Notes under the pieces: model-generated | The model's input: the letters and a program-made list of their open reading frames with translations, nothing else | Databases searched by the model: none | What the model was told of the DNA's origin: nothing | Shown here: positions 32,118 through 40,190 of the stretch, piece after piece | Numbering within the stretch: position 1 is the stretch's first letter | How the letters are laid out: each line of letters starts with the position of its first letter | NCBI RefSeq assembly: GCF_900091525.1 | Contig: NZ_FMCU01000033.1 | Span: 1-48,634, forward strand | Direction: 5' to 3' | Length of the DNA stretch: 48,634 nucleotides | Source of the DNA: Micromonospora matsumotoense | GTDB lineage: Bacteria > Actinomycetota > Actinomycetes > Mycobacteriales > Micromonosporaceae | Translations under genes and position numbers: made by a program

Positions 32118-32745
32118 CCAGCGACGGGCCGAACGGCTGGACCAGCCGCGCGAACCCCGGGGCGTCAAGCTGCCCCGGTTCGACGCGGAGGCGTTCGGGC
32201 GCTGGTCCGAGGGGATCGCCCGGGGGATGGGTACGGCGAACTTCATCGTCTACATGACGGTGGTGATCGCGCTGTGGTTCGGCTGGAACACCCTGGCACC
32301 GGCGGATCTGCGCTTCGACCCGTACACCTTCACGTTCCTGACCCTGGTGTTGTCGTTGCAGGCGTCGTACGCGGCCCCGCTGATCCTGCTCGCGCAGAAC
32401 CGGCAGACGGACCGGGACCGGGTGGCCCTGGAGGAGGACCGCCGCCGGGCGACCATGCAGAAGGCGGACACCGAGTACCTGGCCCGGGAGGTCGCCGCGC
32501 TGCGGATCGCCCTGGGTGAGGTGGCCACCCGGGACTTCCTCCGCTCGGAACTGGTCCGGCTGGCCGAGGAGCTGGACGCGGCGGCACAGCGCCGGCAGAA
32601 ACGGGAACTCCGGCAGTCGGAGCGCGCGGTCGGGCGGTCCGGGGGCGGCGAGGGGCGGTCCGGGGGCGGCGAGCCGCCGCTCGACGAGCCCCGGGACGAC
32701 CTGGACGGCGACTACGTGCGGGACGGCCGCCGCCCGGAGAGCTGA
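32110..32745 (+). CDS. DUF1003 membrane protein
   Basis: A 211-residue protein with two adjacent helices (about 45-63 and 72-95) with FIVYMTVVIALWFGWN and FTFLTLVLSLQASYAAPLILLAQNRQ, the signature of DUF1003. A charged coiled-coil region (100-180) with TDRDRVALEEDRRRA and a Gly/Asp-rich tail follow. Its ATG overlaps the MgtE_N gene's stop by eight bases, so the two are translationally coupled; a complex between the sensor-like protein and this membrane protein is a fair inference. Confidence 0.92.
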   Translation: MADQRRAERLDQPREPRGVKLPRFDAEAFGRWSEGIARGMGTANFIVYMTVVIALWFGWNTLAPADLRFDPYTFTFLTLVLSLQASYAAPLILLAQNRQTDRDRVALEEDRRRATMQKADTEYLAREVAALRIALGEVATRDFLRSELVRLAEELDAAAQRRQKRELRQSERAVGRSGGGEGRSGGGEPPLDEPRDDLDGDYVRDGRRPES

Positions 32746-32829
32746 CCCGGCAGGGTCTCGTACCTGATCGTCCGGCTTTGTCCGGCGGACCGGGACGGGC
32801 CCGACCGGCCGATCGATTCGCTCACACCC

Positions 32830-32850
32830 GCCCCCGCTGCTGGCGGGGGC
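32830..32850 (+). terminator. Short GC hairpin after the DUF1003 gene
   Basis: GCCCCCGC, five bases, GCGGGGGC: a perfect 8-bp stem between the DUF1003 gene and the mrp promoter. Confidence 0.5.
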
Positions 32851-32865
32851 CCCGCGCCGCCGACG

Positions 32866-32871
32866 TAGCAT
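32866..32871 (+). promoter_or_regulatory. -10 hexamer TAGCAT for mrp
   Basis: TAGCAT followed by seven bases and ATG 32879; no ribosome site is visible. Confidence 0.6.
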
Positions 32872-32878
32872 TGCCCAC

Positions 32879-34027
32879 ATGTCAGCTCCCGTCAGCACCA
32901 TCTCCGACGCGATCCAGGCCGCCCTGGCCACCGTCAACGACCCGGAGATCCGCCGGCCCATCACCGATCTCGGCATGGTCCGCTCCGCCGAGATCGGCGA
33001 GGACGGCGTGGTTCGGGTCGGGCTGCTGCTCACCGTCGCCGGGTGCCCGCTGAAGGACAAGCTGCGCGGCGACATCACCGCCGCCGTCGGCGCGGTGCCC
33101 GGGGTGACCGGCGTCGAGATCGACTTCGGGGTGATGAGCCCGGAGCAGCGGCAGGAGCTGCAGGGCAAACTGCGCGGGGGCGCGGCCACCGACGAGCCGG
33201 TGATCCCGTTCGCCCAGCCCGGCTCCCGTACCCGGGTCTACGCGGTGGCCAGCGGCAAGGGCGGTGTCGGCAAGTCCAGCGTCACGGTCAACCTGGCCGC
33301 CGCGCTGGCCGCCCGGGGCCTGTCCGTCGGCGTGGTCGACGCCGACATCTACGGCCACTCGGTGCCCCGGATGCTCGGCACGGACGGCAAGCCCACCCGG
33401 GTGGAAGACATGATCATGCCGCCGCAGGCGCACGGCGTGAAGGTCATCTCGATCGGCATGTTCACCCCGGGCAACGCGGCGGTGGTGTGGCGCGGCCCGA
33501 TGCTGCACCGGGCGTTGCAGCAGTTCCTCGGCGACGTCTACTGGGGTGAGCTGGACGTCCTGCTGCTCGACCTGCCCCCGGGCACCGGCGACATCGCCAT
33601 CTCGGTCGCCCAGTTGCTGCCCAACGCCGAGATCCTGGTCGTGACCACCCCGCAGGCCGCGGCGGCCGAGGTCGCCGAGCGGGCCGGCGCGATCTCCCTG
33701 CAGACCCACCAGCGGATCGTCGGCGTCATCGAGAACATGTCCTGGCTGGAGCTGCCGGACGGCACCCGGATGGAGGTCTTCGGATCCGGCGGCGGCGCGG
33801 CGGTCGCCGAGTCGCTGACCCAGACGATCGGCGCACAGGTGCCGCTGCTGGGGCAGATCCCGATGGACACCCGGGTCCGCGAGGGCGGCGACGCCGGCAC
33901 CCCGATCGTGCTGTCCGCGCCGGATTCGCCCGCCGCGAAGGCGCTGCACCAGGTGGCCGACCGGCTGGCGGTACGCCGCGAGTCGCTGCTCGGCAAGCCG
34001 CTGGGCCTCAAGCCCGCCGGCCGCTGA
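32879..34027 (+). CDS. mrp: Mrp/NBP35 family Fe-S cluster carrier ATPase
   Basis: A 382-residue P-loop ATPase with an N-terminal MIP18-like domain (5-95; AGCPLKDKL) and an Mrp domain with the deviant Walker A GKGGVGKS (126-133), VVDADIYGHSVPRMLG, LPPGTGDIAISVAQ and VTTPQAAAAEVAERAG. Mrp proteins carry Fe-S clusters to target enzymes. The usual CPxC cluster-bridging motif after ENMS is missing: here the text is ENMSWLELPDGTRMEVFG. Only the MIP18 cysteine (C56) is obvious, so cluster binding may be altered, as I recall for other actinobacterial homologues. It is leaderless and convergent with tatB. Confidence 0.95.
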   Translation: MSAPVSTISDAIQAALATVNDPEIRRPITDLGMVRSAEIGEDGVVRVGLLLTVAGCPLKDKLRGDITAAVGAVPGVTGVEIDFGVMSPEQRQELQGKLRGGAATDEPVIPFAQPGSRTRVYAVASGKGGVGKSSVTVNLAAALAARGLSVGVVDADIYGHSVPRMLGTDGKPTRVEDMIMPPQAHGVKVISIGMFTPGNAAVVWRGPMLHRALQQFLGDVYWGELDVLLLDLPPGTGDIAISVAQLLPNAEILVVTTPQAAAAEVAERAGAISLQTHQRIVGVIENMSWLELPDGTRMEVFGSGGGAAVAESLTQTIGAQVPLLGQIPMDTRVREGGDAGTPIVLSAPDSPAAKALHQVADRLAVRRESLLGKPLGLKPAGR

Positions 34028-34140
34028 CCGCGCCCCCGACCACGCGCCGCACCCCCACCACGCGCCGCACCCCCACCACCACGGTCCGGCGTGACCCCTC
34101 ACGCCACCGCCCGACGTGACCCCCTCACGCCACCGCCCGG
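34022..34140 (+). repeat. Degenerate 18-bp and 26-bp tandem repeats after mrp
   Basis: From the mrp stop, an 18-base unit (cgccgcacccccaccacg) is repeated about two and a half times, followed by a 26-base unit containing ggcgtgacccctcacgcc, twice and partly a third time. Each 26-base unit can form a small GGCGTGA/TCACGCC hairpin. The first unit may include the stop codon, but this is less clear than in the other arrays. Confidence 0.7.
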
Positions 34141-34142
34141 CG

Positions 34143-34218
34143 TGATCAACTCATGTGAGCCGATGATGCGGTATTCCCTGCTGGGGATAGCGCATCATCG
34201 GCTCAATTGAGTGGATCA
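34143..34218. terminator. Long bidirectional hairpin with TGATCA-bounded arms
   Basis: Arms 34143-34170 and 34191-34218 pair over 28 bases with three mismatches. Inside, tattccc pairs with ggggata (one G-U) so the whole 76 bases form one rod. It separates the convergent mrp and tatB genes. Its outer TGATC and inner ATGATGCG recall the hairpin at 7674-7729. Confidence 0.8.
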
Positions 34219-34370
34219 AGGCCGTCACACCCACGGGACGGCGCGGTTCAGGCGGGCAGAGCGACGCCACTTCGGCCGGCAGGGCCGGGCGGAACGGACG
34301 GGGGTCGCGCGGTGGCGATGGTGGACAGGGGTGGACGGTGGTGGACAGGGGTGGGGCGGGCTGACCCGGG

Positions 34371-34796
34371 TCAGGTGGCGTCGTCGTAGCTCGGGCGGGG
34401 GGCCGGCGCGGGGGCGGGGGCGGTGCTCGTCGCGGTGCTCTTCCGGGCGGCGGCCCGCGGGTCGACCCGGTCGGCGACCTCCTTGAGCTCCTCGTGCACC
34501 CCGGTGACGTCGGCCCGCAGGTTGTCGTAGACGCCCTGAAGGGGCTTGCGGATCGCCTGCTCGTCCTCCTCGCTGAGGAGGTGCTTGCGGATGAACGCCT
34601 TCGGGTGCAGATCCTCCAACTGGATGTCGGTGCCCAGCTCACGGCTCAGGTCGCCGGTGGCGTTGCGGGCCATGTTGCGCAGGTTGCGCACCAGCCGCAG
34701 GCCGTCGCTGATGACGTTGGGCAACCGGTCCCCGAAGATCAGCAGTGCCAGGAGCAGCAGTACGCCGATCTCCCACCAGTTCAGGTTGTCGAGCAC
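34371..34796 (-). CDS. tatB: Sec-independent protein translocase subunit TatB
   Basis: A 141-residue TatB: an N-terminal membrane helix (about 6-22; IGVLLLLALLIFGDRLP) with the Glu/Phe-Gly-Pro region seen here as LIFGDRLPNV, an amphipathic helix (25-45; DGLRLVRNLRNMARNATG) and a long charged helical tail. TatB forms the twin-arginine receptor with TatC, neither TatA nor TatC being in the window. GTG 34796 has AGGAGG seven bases upstream. It follows htrA by 73 bases on the same strand, the order htrA-tatB seen in mycobacteria. A Pro/Ala-rich stretch ends the protein. Confidence 0.93.
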   Translation of the reverse strand: MLDNLNWWEIGVLLLLALLIFGDRLPNVISDGLRLVRNLRNMARNATGDLSRELGTDIQLEDLHPKAFIRKHLLSEEDEQAIRKPLQGVYDNLRADVTGVHEELKEVADRVDPRAAARKSTATSTAPAPAPAPRPSYDDAT

Positions 34797-34869
34797 CGCG
34801 GGGCCTCCTCGTCGCGTCGGGCCAAGCCTACGCACGTCAGGCCCCGCTCCGGGAGGGGGTGACCGGCCC

Positions 34870-36204
34870 TCACTTGGCGTCCGCGGCGAGCGTCACCGAG
34901 GCGTTCTGCCGGGCGGTGCCGCGCCGGTACTCCACCGTCACCACCGACCCCGGGGCGAACTTGCGGACCAGGGCGATCAGGTCGGTCGGCTCGTTCATCG
35001 GCCGCCCGTTGAGCCGGAGGACGACGTCCCCGGTCTTCAGGCCCGCCGCCGCCGCCGGACCCGCCGGCTCCACGGCCGCCAGGCGCACCCCGGCACCGGC
35101 CCGGGTGGCGGTGCCGGCGACCTGGGCCCCGATCACGGTACGCCGGGCCTTGCCGGTGCCGATGATGTCCTGGGTGATCCGTTTCGCCTGGTTGATCGGG
35201 ATGGCGAAGGCGAGCCCGATGTTCCCCGCCTCCTGCCCCTCGGCGACCAGCGACCTGATCGTCGAGTTCACCCCGATCACCCGGCCGGCCGAGTCGACCA
35301 ACGGGCCGCCCGAGTTGCCGTGGTTGACGGCCGCGTCGGTCTGGATGGCGGCGTAGTAGCGGACCGGCCCACCGGGCTCCCCGGCCTGCATGGTGCGGTC
35401 CAGGGCGCTGATGATGCCGGCGGTGACCGTGTTCGCCAGGGACAGTGGCGAGCCGATGGCCAGCACCGGGTCACCCACCGCGAGCGACTCGGAGTCGCCG
35501 AACTCGATCGGCCGCAGGCCCTTGCGGTTCACCTTGATCACCGCGATGTCCGACTCCGGGTCCTGACCGACCACCGTCGCCGGGGAGCTGCTGCCGTCGT
35601 CGAAGGTCACCGACGCCCGGCCGGTGCCGTCGGCGACCACGTGATCGTTGGTGACCACGTAGCCGTCGGCGCTGACGATGAACCCGGACCCCTCGCTGGT
35701 GCCGCCCAGCCCGGCCACCCGGATGGTCACCACGCTGGGCAGGACCCGGCCGGCGACCCCGGCCAGCGAATCCGGACGACGCTGGGCCAGCGCCGGACCC
35801 TCGGCCGGAGCGGACCCCAGGGTGATCCCGCCGCCGACCCCGCCGCGCACCGCGAAGGCGTAGCCGAGGGCACCACCCAGGGTGCCGGCGAGCAGTGCGA
35901 CGATCAACGGGACGAGCAGCAGTTGGCGCAGCTTCGGCCGGCCCGGCGCATCCGGGTCGGTGACCGGCTCCGGCGCCGCCCCGGTGGTCCGCACGCTCGG
36001 CAGCACGACCGCCGCCGGGGCGTACGGGTCCCGCCAGGGGTCGGCGAGCGCGTCGGACCACCACGGCGACGCCGACCCGCCGTGGCCGCCGTACGGCGAC
36101 GGTCCGCCGTACGGCGTCGTCGGGCCCGTCTGCGGTGGACCGGGCGGCGGCCCCGCCGACCCCGGAGTCCCGCCGGGCGCTCGCCAGTCCCAGCCGTCGG
36201 TCAC
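34870..36204 (-). CDS. htrA: HtrA/DegP-like membrane serine protease with PDZ domain
   Basis: A 444-residue protease: a Pro/Gly-rich cytosolic region (1-90), one membrane helix (93-118), an extracytoplasmic trypsin-like domain with the triad His188 (VVTNDHVVA), Asp219 (ESDIAVIKV) and Ser298 (GNSGGPLV), and a C-terminal PDZ domain (about 345-435; GPAAAAGLKTGDVVLRLNGRP). It should degrade or refold proteins outside the membrane. GTG 36204 has GGGAGG seven bases upstream. It is divergent from the O-methyltransferase. In mycobacteria sigE and rseA sit between these two genes, but here nothing does. Confidence 0.95.
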   Translation of the reverse strand: MTDGWDWRAPGGTPGSAGPPPGPPQTGPTTPYGGPSPYGGHGGSASPWWSDALADPWRDPYAPAAVVLPSVRTTGAAPEPVTDPDAPGRPKLRQLLLVPLIVALLAGTLGGALGYAFAVRGGVGGGITLGSAPAEGPALAQRRPDSLAGVAGRVLPSVVTIRVAGLGGTSEGSGFIVSADGYVVTNDHVVADGTGRASVTFDDGSSSPATVVGQDPESDIAVIKVNRKGLRPIEFGDSESLAVGDPVLAIGSPLSLANTVTAGIISALDRTMQAGEPGGPVRYYAAIQTDAAVNHGNSGGPLVDSAGRVIGVNSTIRSLVAEGQEAGNIGLAFAIPINQAKRITQDIIGTGKARRTVIGAQVAGTATRAGAGVRLAAVEPAGPAAAAGLKTGDVVLRLNGRPMNEPTDLIALVRKFAPGSVVTVEYRRGTARQNASVTLAADAK

Positions 36205-36495
36205 GTCGGTGCCTCCCAGTCCGTCCCCCGGTGCCCCGGGCCACGACCGGGGGTGGCGGTCACGGCGCAGGGGGCACCCCATCCAGGATTGCACGGATGC
36301 GCCGGACGCAGTCAGCTCTTGCCCTGCCGCGATCGCCCCACCGCCGCCGACCTTCCCGGGCCGCCCGCCGTGACCCGCCCCGGGCAGCCCCCGCCCACAC
36401 CGGGCAGCCCCGCCCGCCACGGCAGCACACGCGCCGGGCCTGGACCCCGACACGGGCGGTCCGGACCACCACGGGTGGACTCGCGGCTGCGCCGA

Positions 36496-36518
36496 ATGAG
36501 CCTCGCCTCTAGGCTCAT
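36496..36518. promoter_or_regulatory. Dyad overlapping the O-methyltransferase -10 element
   Basis: ATGAGCCT, seven bases, AGGCTCAT: a perfect 8-bp inverted repeat. Its right arm overlaps TAGGCT (36510-36515), a candidate -10 for the O-methyltransferase with an mRNA leader of about 45 bases. A bound repressor would block the promoter. The only other feature of the 36205-36565 spacer is general high GC. Confidence 0.45.
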
Positions 36519-36565
36519 ACCGCCCACCCGCCCTCGCACCATCGCCACCGCCCAGGAGGTGTCCC

Positions 36566-37216
36566 ATCGCCACGGTCGCCAGTTCCGGCAGCCCGACGGC
36601 GCAGACGTTGCAGTTCGCCGAGTCGTACGTCGGCGAGGACATCGTGCTGCGGACCGCCCGCAGCCTCGCCCGGGAGGTCGGCCTCGACGCAGTCACTCCG
36701 GGGGCCGGGGCGGCGTTGCGCCTGCTCGCCGCCGCCGGCAACGCCCGCGCGGTGGTGGAGATCGGCACCGGCACCGGGGTCAGCGGGGTGTGGCTGCTGC
36801 GCGGAATGCGCGCCGACGGGGTACTCACCACCATCGACGTGGAGGTCGAGCACCAGCGGATCGCCCGGCGGATCTTCGTGGAGGCGGGTTTCCCGTCCGG
36901 CCGTACCCGGATCATCACCGGCCGGGCGTTGGACGTGCTGCCCCGGCTCGCCGACGGCGCGTACGACCTGATCTTCGTGGACGGTGAGGCGACCGGCTCC
37001 GCCGCGTACGTCGACGCCGCCCTGCGGCTGCTGCGCCCCGGCGGGGTGCTCGCCCTCAACGGCGGCTTCGCCGGCGGCCGGATCGGCGACCCGGCCGCCC
37101 GGGACGCCGAGACGGTGACCATGCGGGAGACGGTCAAGGCGATCCGGGAGGCCGAGCAGTGGATTCCGGCCCTGCTCCCGGTCGGCCACGGCCTGCTGGC
37201 CGCGGTCAAGTGCTGA
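36566..37216 (+). CDS. Class I SAM-dependent O-methyltransferase, ATC start
   Basis: A 216-residue O-methyltransferase of the Rv1220c/caffeoyl-CoA type. It has the SAM-binding VVEIGTGTGVSGVWLLRGM (about 63-81), VLTTIDVEVEHQRIARRIF, DVLPRLADGAYDLIFVDGEAT and LRPGGVLALNGG. AGGAGGT at 36554-36560 is followed after five bases by ATC at 36566, in frame with the conserved sequence (ATVASSGSPTAQTLQFAESY). No ATG or GTG exists in this frame between an upstream stop near 36497 and the next possible start, a TTG at 36608 that has no ribosome site and would cut off 14 residues. I therefore use ATC, a rare start, or a sequencing error. Confidence 0.85.
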   Translation: MATVASSGSPTAQTLQFAESYVGEDIVLRTARSLAREVGLDAVTPGAGAALRLLAAAGNARAVVEIGTGTGVSGVWLLRGMRADGVLTTIDVEVEHQRIARRIFVEAGFPSGRTRIITGRALDVLPRLADGAYDLIFVDGEATGSAAYVDAALRLLRPGGVLALNGGFAGGRIGDPAARDAETVTMRETVKAIREAEQWIPALLPVGHGLLAAVKC

Positions 37217-37310
37217 CCGGCTGACCTCCCCGGCGCACGACCGCCGGCCGGCACCGCACCGACCTGCCGGGCGACACCGCCGCCCGACCCGCCACAGGCG
37301 GGCCACAGAC

Positions 37311-37403
37311 CGGACCGGGCGGCCGGGCAGCCGTGGGGCCGGACGGCCGCAGCGTCGGGCCAGGGCGGCCGGGCAGCGTCGGGCCAGGGCGGTGGCCTCA
37401 GCC
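37311..37403 (-). repeat. 21-26-bp tandem repeat phased on the pepA stop
   Basis: On the minus strand four units (about 26, 24, 21 and 21 bases) begin with GCTG and contain GGCCGCCCTGGCCCGAC or a variant. The first includes the pepA stop as GGCTGAGG; the later ones read GCTGC at that place. Confidence 0.75.
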
Positions 37404-38867
37404 CAGGGTCTCCAGCCAGCGCAGCAGGCCACGGACGCCCCAGCCGGTAGCGCCCCGGGTCAGCTCCGCGTCGTCGCCGTCGGCCCAGGACGGCGCGGAC
37501 ATGTCGATGTGCAGCCAGCGGTCCCGCAACTCCCCGGTGAACTCGCGCAGGTAGAGCGCGGCCATCACCGAACCGGCCCCCCGGTCCGGGGAGCTGTGCC
37601 GGTCGGCCAGGTCGCTGCCGAGGTGTTCGAGGTAGTCGGCGGGCAACGGCATCCGCCAGGCCGCCTCGCCGGCATCGTCCACGGCGGCCAGCACGGCGGC
37701 GGCCAGCTCGTCGTTCTCGCTGTAGAGCGCGCCGGTCCGCTTGCCCAGCGCGACCGCGTTGGCACCGGTCAGGGTGGCCAGGTCGATCAGCAGGTCGGGG
37801 CGGAGTTCCCGGGCCGCGTAGCCGAGCGCGTCGGCGAGCACCAGCCGGCCCTCCGCGTCGGAGTTGGTGCTCTCGCTGGTCGTGCCGTCGTAGTGCCGGA
37901 TGATGTCGCCGGGGCGGAACGCCGCGCCGCTGACCATGTTCTCGGCCAGCGGGGTCAGGGCGGTGACCCGGACCGGCAGCCGCAGCGCCGCCGCGCCGAG
38001 GGTGGCCGCGACCACCGCCGCCGCGCCGGCCATGTCCTTGCGCATCAGCTTCATCGCCGGCACCGGCTTGATCGAGATGCCGCCGGTGTCGAAGGTGATC
38101 CCCTTGCCGACCAGGACGACGTGCAGCCGGGCGTCGGCGGGCCGCCAGTCCAGCTCCACCAGGCGGGGGCCGCTGGCCGAGCCGGCACCGACGGCGACGA
38201 TGCCGCCGAAGCCCTCGGCCGCCAACTCCTGCGGCTCGCGTACCCGTAGGTGGAGATCGGGTTGGTCGGCTGCGGCGGAGGCGACCTGGGCGGCGAACCA
38301 CTCCGGGTTCTTCACCGCCGAGGGGGTGTTGGTGAGGTCCCGGGCGAGCCGGGTCATCCGGGCGGTGGTCCGGGCCGTCTCGACCGCGTCGGCGTACGCG
38401 TCCGGCGCGGCGGTCAGCAGGGTCACCCCGGTCAGTGCCGGCGTCGACCCCGCCTCGGTCAGCCGGAACCGGTACGAGGCGAGCAGCAGCCCCTCGACGA
38501 GGGCCCGGACGACCCCGGCCGGCACGTCCACCGGCAGTGCCAACGTGACATGTGTCTCATCTACGGCGGCGCGGGCCAGGGCGGCGCCAGCCGTTCGCCA
38601 GGCCCGTTCCCCGCCGTCGCCCACGCCGAGCAGCAGCAGCCGCGCCGGGGTACGACCGGGGCGCAACTGGGTCAGGGTCTCGCCGGCCCGGCCGGTCAAC
38701 CGGGTGACCGGCAGCAGCGCCTCCGCCTCGGTCCGCACCTCGTCGGCGGGCGGTGGCGCGGTGGCGACCAGCGCCGGCGCGGCGTCGTCCGGGTCGGTGG
38801 CGACGCGGACGGGCAGGACGAGGACGTCCGCCCCGTCGGTGGCGACGGCGAGACTGATGGCGAGCAC
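37398..38867 (-). CDS. pepA: Leucyl aminopeptidase (M17)
   Basis: A 489-residue M17 metallo-aminopeptidase, removing N-terminal residues from cytosolic peptides. The C-terminal catalytic domain has GKGITFDTGGISIKP with the first metal and active-site residues, MRKDMAGAA, and the signature NSDAEGRLVLADAL; the N-terminal domain is the variable macro-like one. GTG 38867 has GGAGGT ten bases upstream, a little far, and matches the family start; a longer frame would cross the upstream terminator. It is the gene after DUF3117 on the same strand but is separated by a strong hairpin. Confidence 0.94.
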   Translation of the reverse strand: MLAISLAVATDGADVLVLPVRVATDPDDAAPALVATAPPPADEVRTEAEALLPVTRLTGRAGETLTQLRPGRTPARLLLLGVGDGGERAWRTAGAALARAAVDETHVTLALPVDVPAGVVRALVEGLLLASYRFRLTEAGSTPALTGVTLLTAAPDAYADAVETARTTARMTRLARDLTNTPSAVKNPEWFAAQVASAAADQPDLHLRVREPQELAAEGFGGIVAVGAGSASGPRLVELDWRPADARLHVVLVGKGITFDTGGISIKPVPAMKLMRKDMAGAAAVVAATLGAAALRLPVRVTALTPLAENMVSGAAFRPGDIIRHYDGTTSESTNSDAEGRLVLADALGYAARELRPDLLIDLATLTGANAVALGKRTGALYSENDELAAAVLAAVDDAGEAAWRMPLPADYLEHLGSDLADRHSSPDRGAGSVMAALYLREFTGELRDRWLHIDMSAPSWADGDDAELTRGATGWGVRGLLRWLETLG

Positions 38868-38932
38868 GCTGGACCGTACCTCCGGGAAAGTTCGTGGTGC
38901 GGGACCTCGACGACCCGCGGGGGACAGACGAA

Positions 38933-38997
38933 GTCCCTGAGTCACCGGCAGCGCCGGTGACTCAGGGACAGGAACCTTCCGCGCGGCACCGCGCGGA
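38933..38997 (-). terminator. Double hairpin terminator after DUF3117
   Basis: A perfect 17-bp stem (38933-38949 with 38953-38969, three-base loop), and next to it a second perfect 9-bp stem (38978-38986 with 38989-38997). Together they separate the DUF3117 and pepA genes, which run the same way. Confidence 0.9.
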
Positions 38998-39008
38998 GTG
39001 CCGGCCGA

Positions 39009-39176
39009 TCAGCCGGCAGCCGCCTTCAGCGCGTCACCGAGCGCGTTGGCCTCGTCGGGAGTCATCTCGACGACGAGCCGGCCACCGCCCTCCAGCGGGA
39101 CACGCATGACGATGCCCCGACCCTCCTTGGTGACTTCCAGCGGACCGTCGCCCGTCCGCGGCTTCATCGCCGCCAT
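39009..39176 (-). CDS. DUF3117 family protein (Rv1211-like)
   Basis: A 55-residue protein, the full length of the actinobacterial DUF3117 family. It begins MAAMKPRTGDGPLEVTKEGR, continues IVMRVPLEGGGRLVVEMTP and ends with an amphipathic helix DEANALGDALKAAAG. ATG 39176 has GGGGAGA five bases upstream. No function is known for the family; its very high conservation suggests a structural or binding role. The same neighbourhood (tag, DivIVA-type gene, folP2) surrounds Rv1211 in M. tuberculosis. A double hairpin ends the transcript. Confidence 0.95.
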   Translation of the reverse strand: MAAMKPRTGDGPLEVTKEGRGIVMRVPLEGGGRLVVEMTPDEANALGDALKAAAG

Positions 39177-39367
39177 GTTGTCTCCCCTCAGACCTAAACA
39201 TCAGGGTCGGTGTACTGCCCCACAGCCACTTCGTGTCGACCACCCGCAAGGTACGCGGGGGCGTCGACCACGATTTTCCCTGATGAACACCGCCGGACCC
39301 AAACCGGAGCAGCATTGATGTAACAGCACCTAGCTTATCTTGAGAAGGCCTGTCACAATGTGCGGTC

Positions 39368-40186
39368 ATGCAGGCACGGTCGGCACTCTTCGACCTCTAC
39401 GGCGACCATCTCCGCACGAGAGGTGGGCGCGCACCGGTCGCCGCCCTGGTGAAGTTGCTGGCCCCGCTCGGAGTCGCTCCCCCGGCCGTCCGGACCGCCG
39501 TGTCCCGGATGGTCCGCCAGGGCTGGCTCGAACCGCTGCGGCTCGCCTCCGGCCCGGGATATTCGATCACACCCAGGGCGGTCCGTCGCCTCGACGAGGC
39601 CGCCGCCCGGATCTACCGGACCGGCCGGATCACCTGGGACGGGCGGTTCGACCTGCTCGTCCTGGCGACCCCGACCGCCCGCCGGGACCGGCAGCGGCTC
39701 GCCGCCAACCTCAGCTTCCTCGGCTACGGCACGCTCGACGAGCACACCTGGGTGGCGACCCGGGCCAGCGAGGACGTCGACGTGCTGCTGGAGGAGGCCG
39801 GGGTGCGCTACGAGCGGTTCACCGCCGCGCACGCCGCCGGCACCCCCGGCGCGATGGGCGTGGTCCGCCGCGCCTGGGACCTCGGCGAGATCGGGCACGC
39901 GTACGAGCGGTTCGTCGCCGAGCAGCGCGCACAGCTGGCCGGGGTGACCGTGCGCAGCGGCGACGAGGAGGCGTACGCGGCCCGGTTCCGGCTGGTGCAC
40001 GCGTGGCGTACCTTCCTCTTCCAGGACCCGCAGCTCCCTCCGGCGCTGCTTCCCGAACGTTGGCCCGGCACCGCCGCCGCCAGCTTCTTCGACCGGCACG
40101 CCGCCCGGCTCCGGCCGGCCGCCGACCGGTACGTCGAGCAGTGCCTCGACGCCGGTAACCGGGTCCCCCGACAGAAGGGCCGTTAG
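39368..40186 (+). CDS. PaaX family transcriptional regulator
   Basis: A 272-residue regulator with an N-terminal winged helix (about 1-75; LFDLYGDHL, then APPAVRTAVSRMVRQGWLEPLR), a central PaaX domain with ITWDGRFDLLVLATPTARRDRQRLAANLSFLGYG, and a C-terminal domain with RFRLVHAWRTFLFQDPQLPPALLPERWPG, all typical of PaaX. PaaX proteins repress phenylacetate and related aromatic catabolism genes and respond to acyl-CoA effectors. Here the only partner is the enoyl-CoA hydratase gene that starts four bases later, so control of that pathway step is likely. Confidence 0.94.
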   Translation: MQARSALFDLYGDHLRTRGGRAPVAALVKLLAPLGVAPPAVRTAVSRMVRQGWLEPLRLASGPGYSITPRAVRRLDEAAARIYRTGRITWDGRFDLLVLATPTARRDRQRLAANLSFLGYGTLDEHTWVATRASEDVDVLLEEAGVRYERFTAAHAAGTPGAMGVVRRAWDLGEIGHAYERFVAEQRAQLAGVTVRSGDEEAYAARFRLVHAWRTFLFQDPQLPPALLPERWPGTAAASFFDRHAARLRPAADRYVEQCLDAGNRVPRQKGR

Positions 40187-40190
40187 AGAC

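Noticed and set aside
29898..32246. A 782-codon minus-strand open frame containing PhzF
   Set aside because: PhzF starts at 30767. The upstream part is the antisense shadow of the MgtE_N gene, with no domain of its own.
34870..38301. A 1143-codon minus-strand open frame spanning htrA and beyond
   Set aside because: Only the part from 36204 encodes HtrA. The rest is arginine/proline-rich shadow sequence opposite the O-methyltransferase and pepA.
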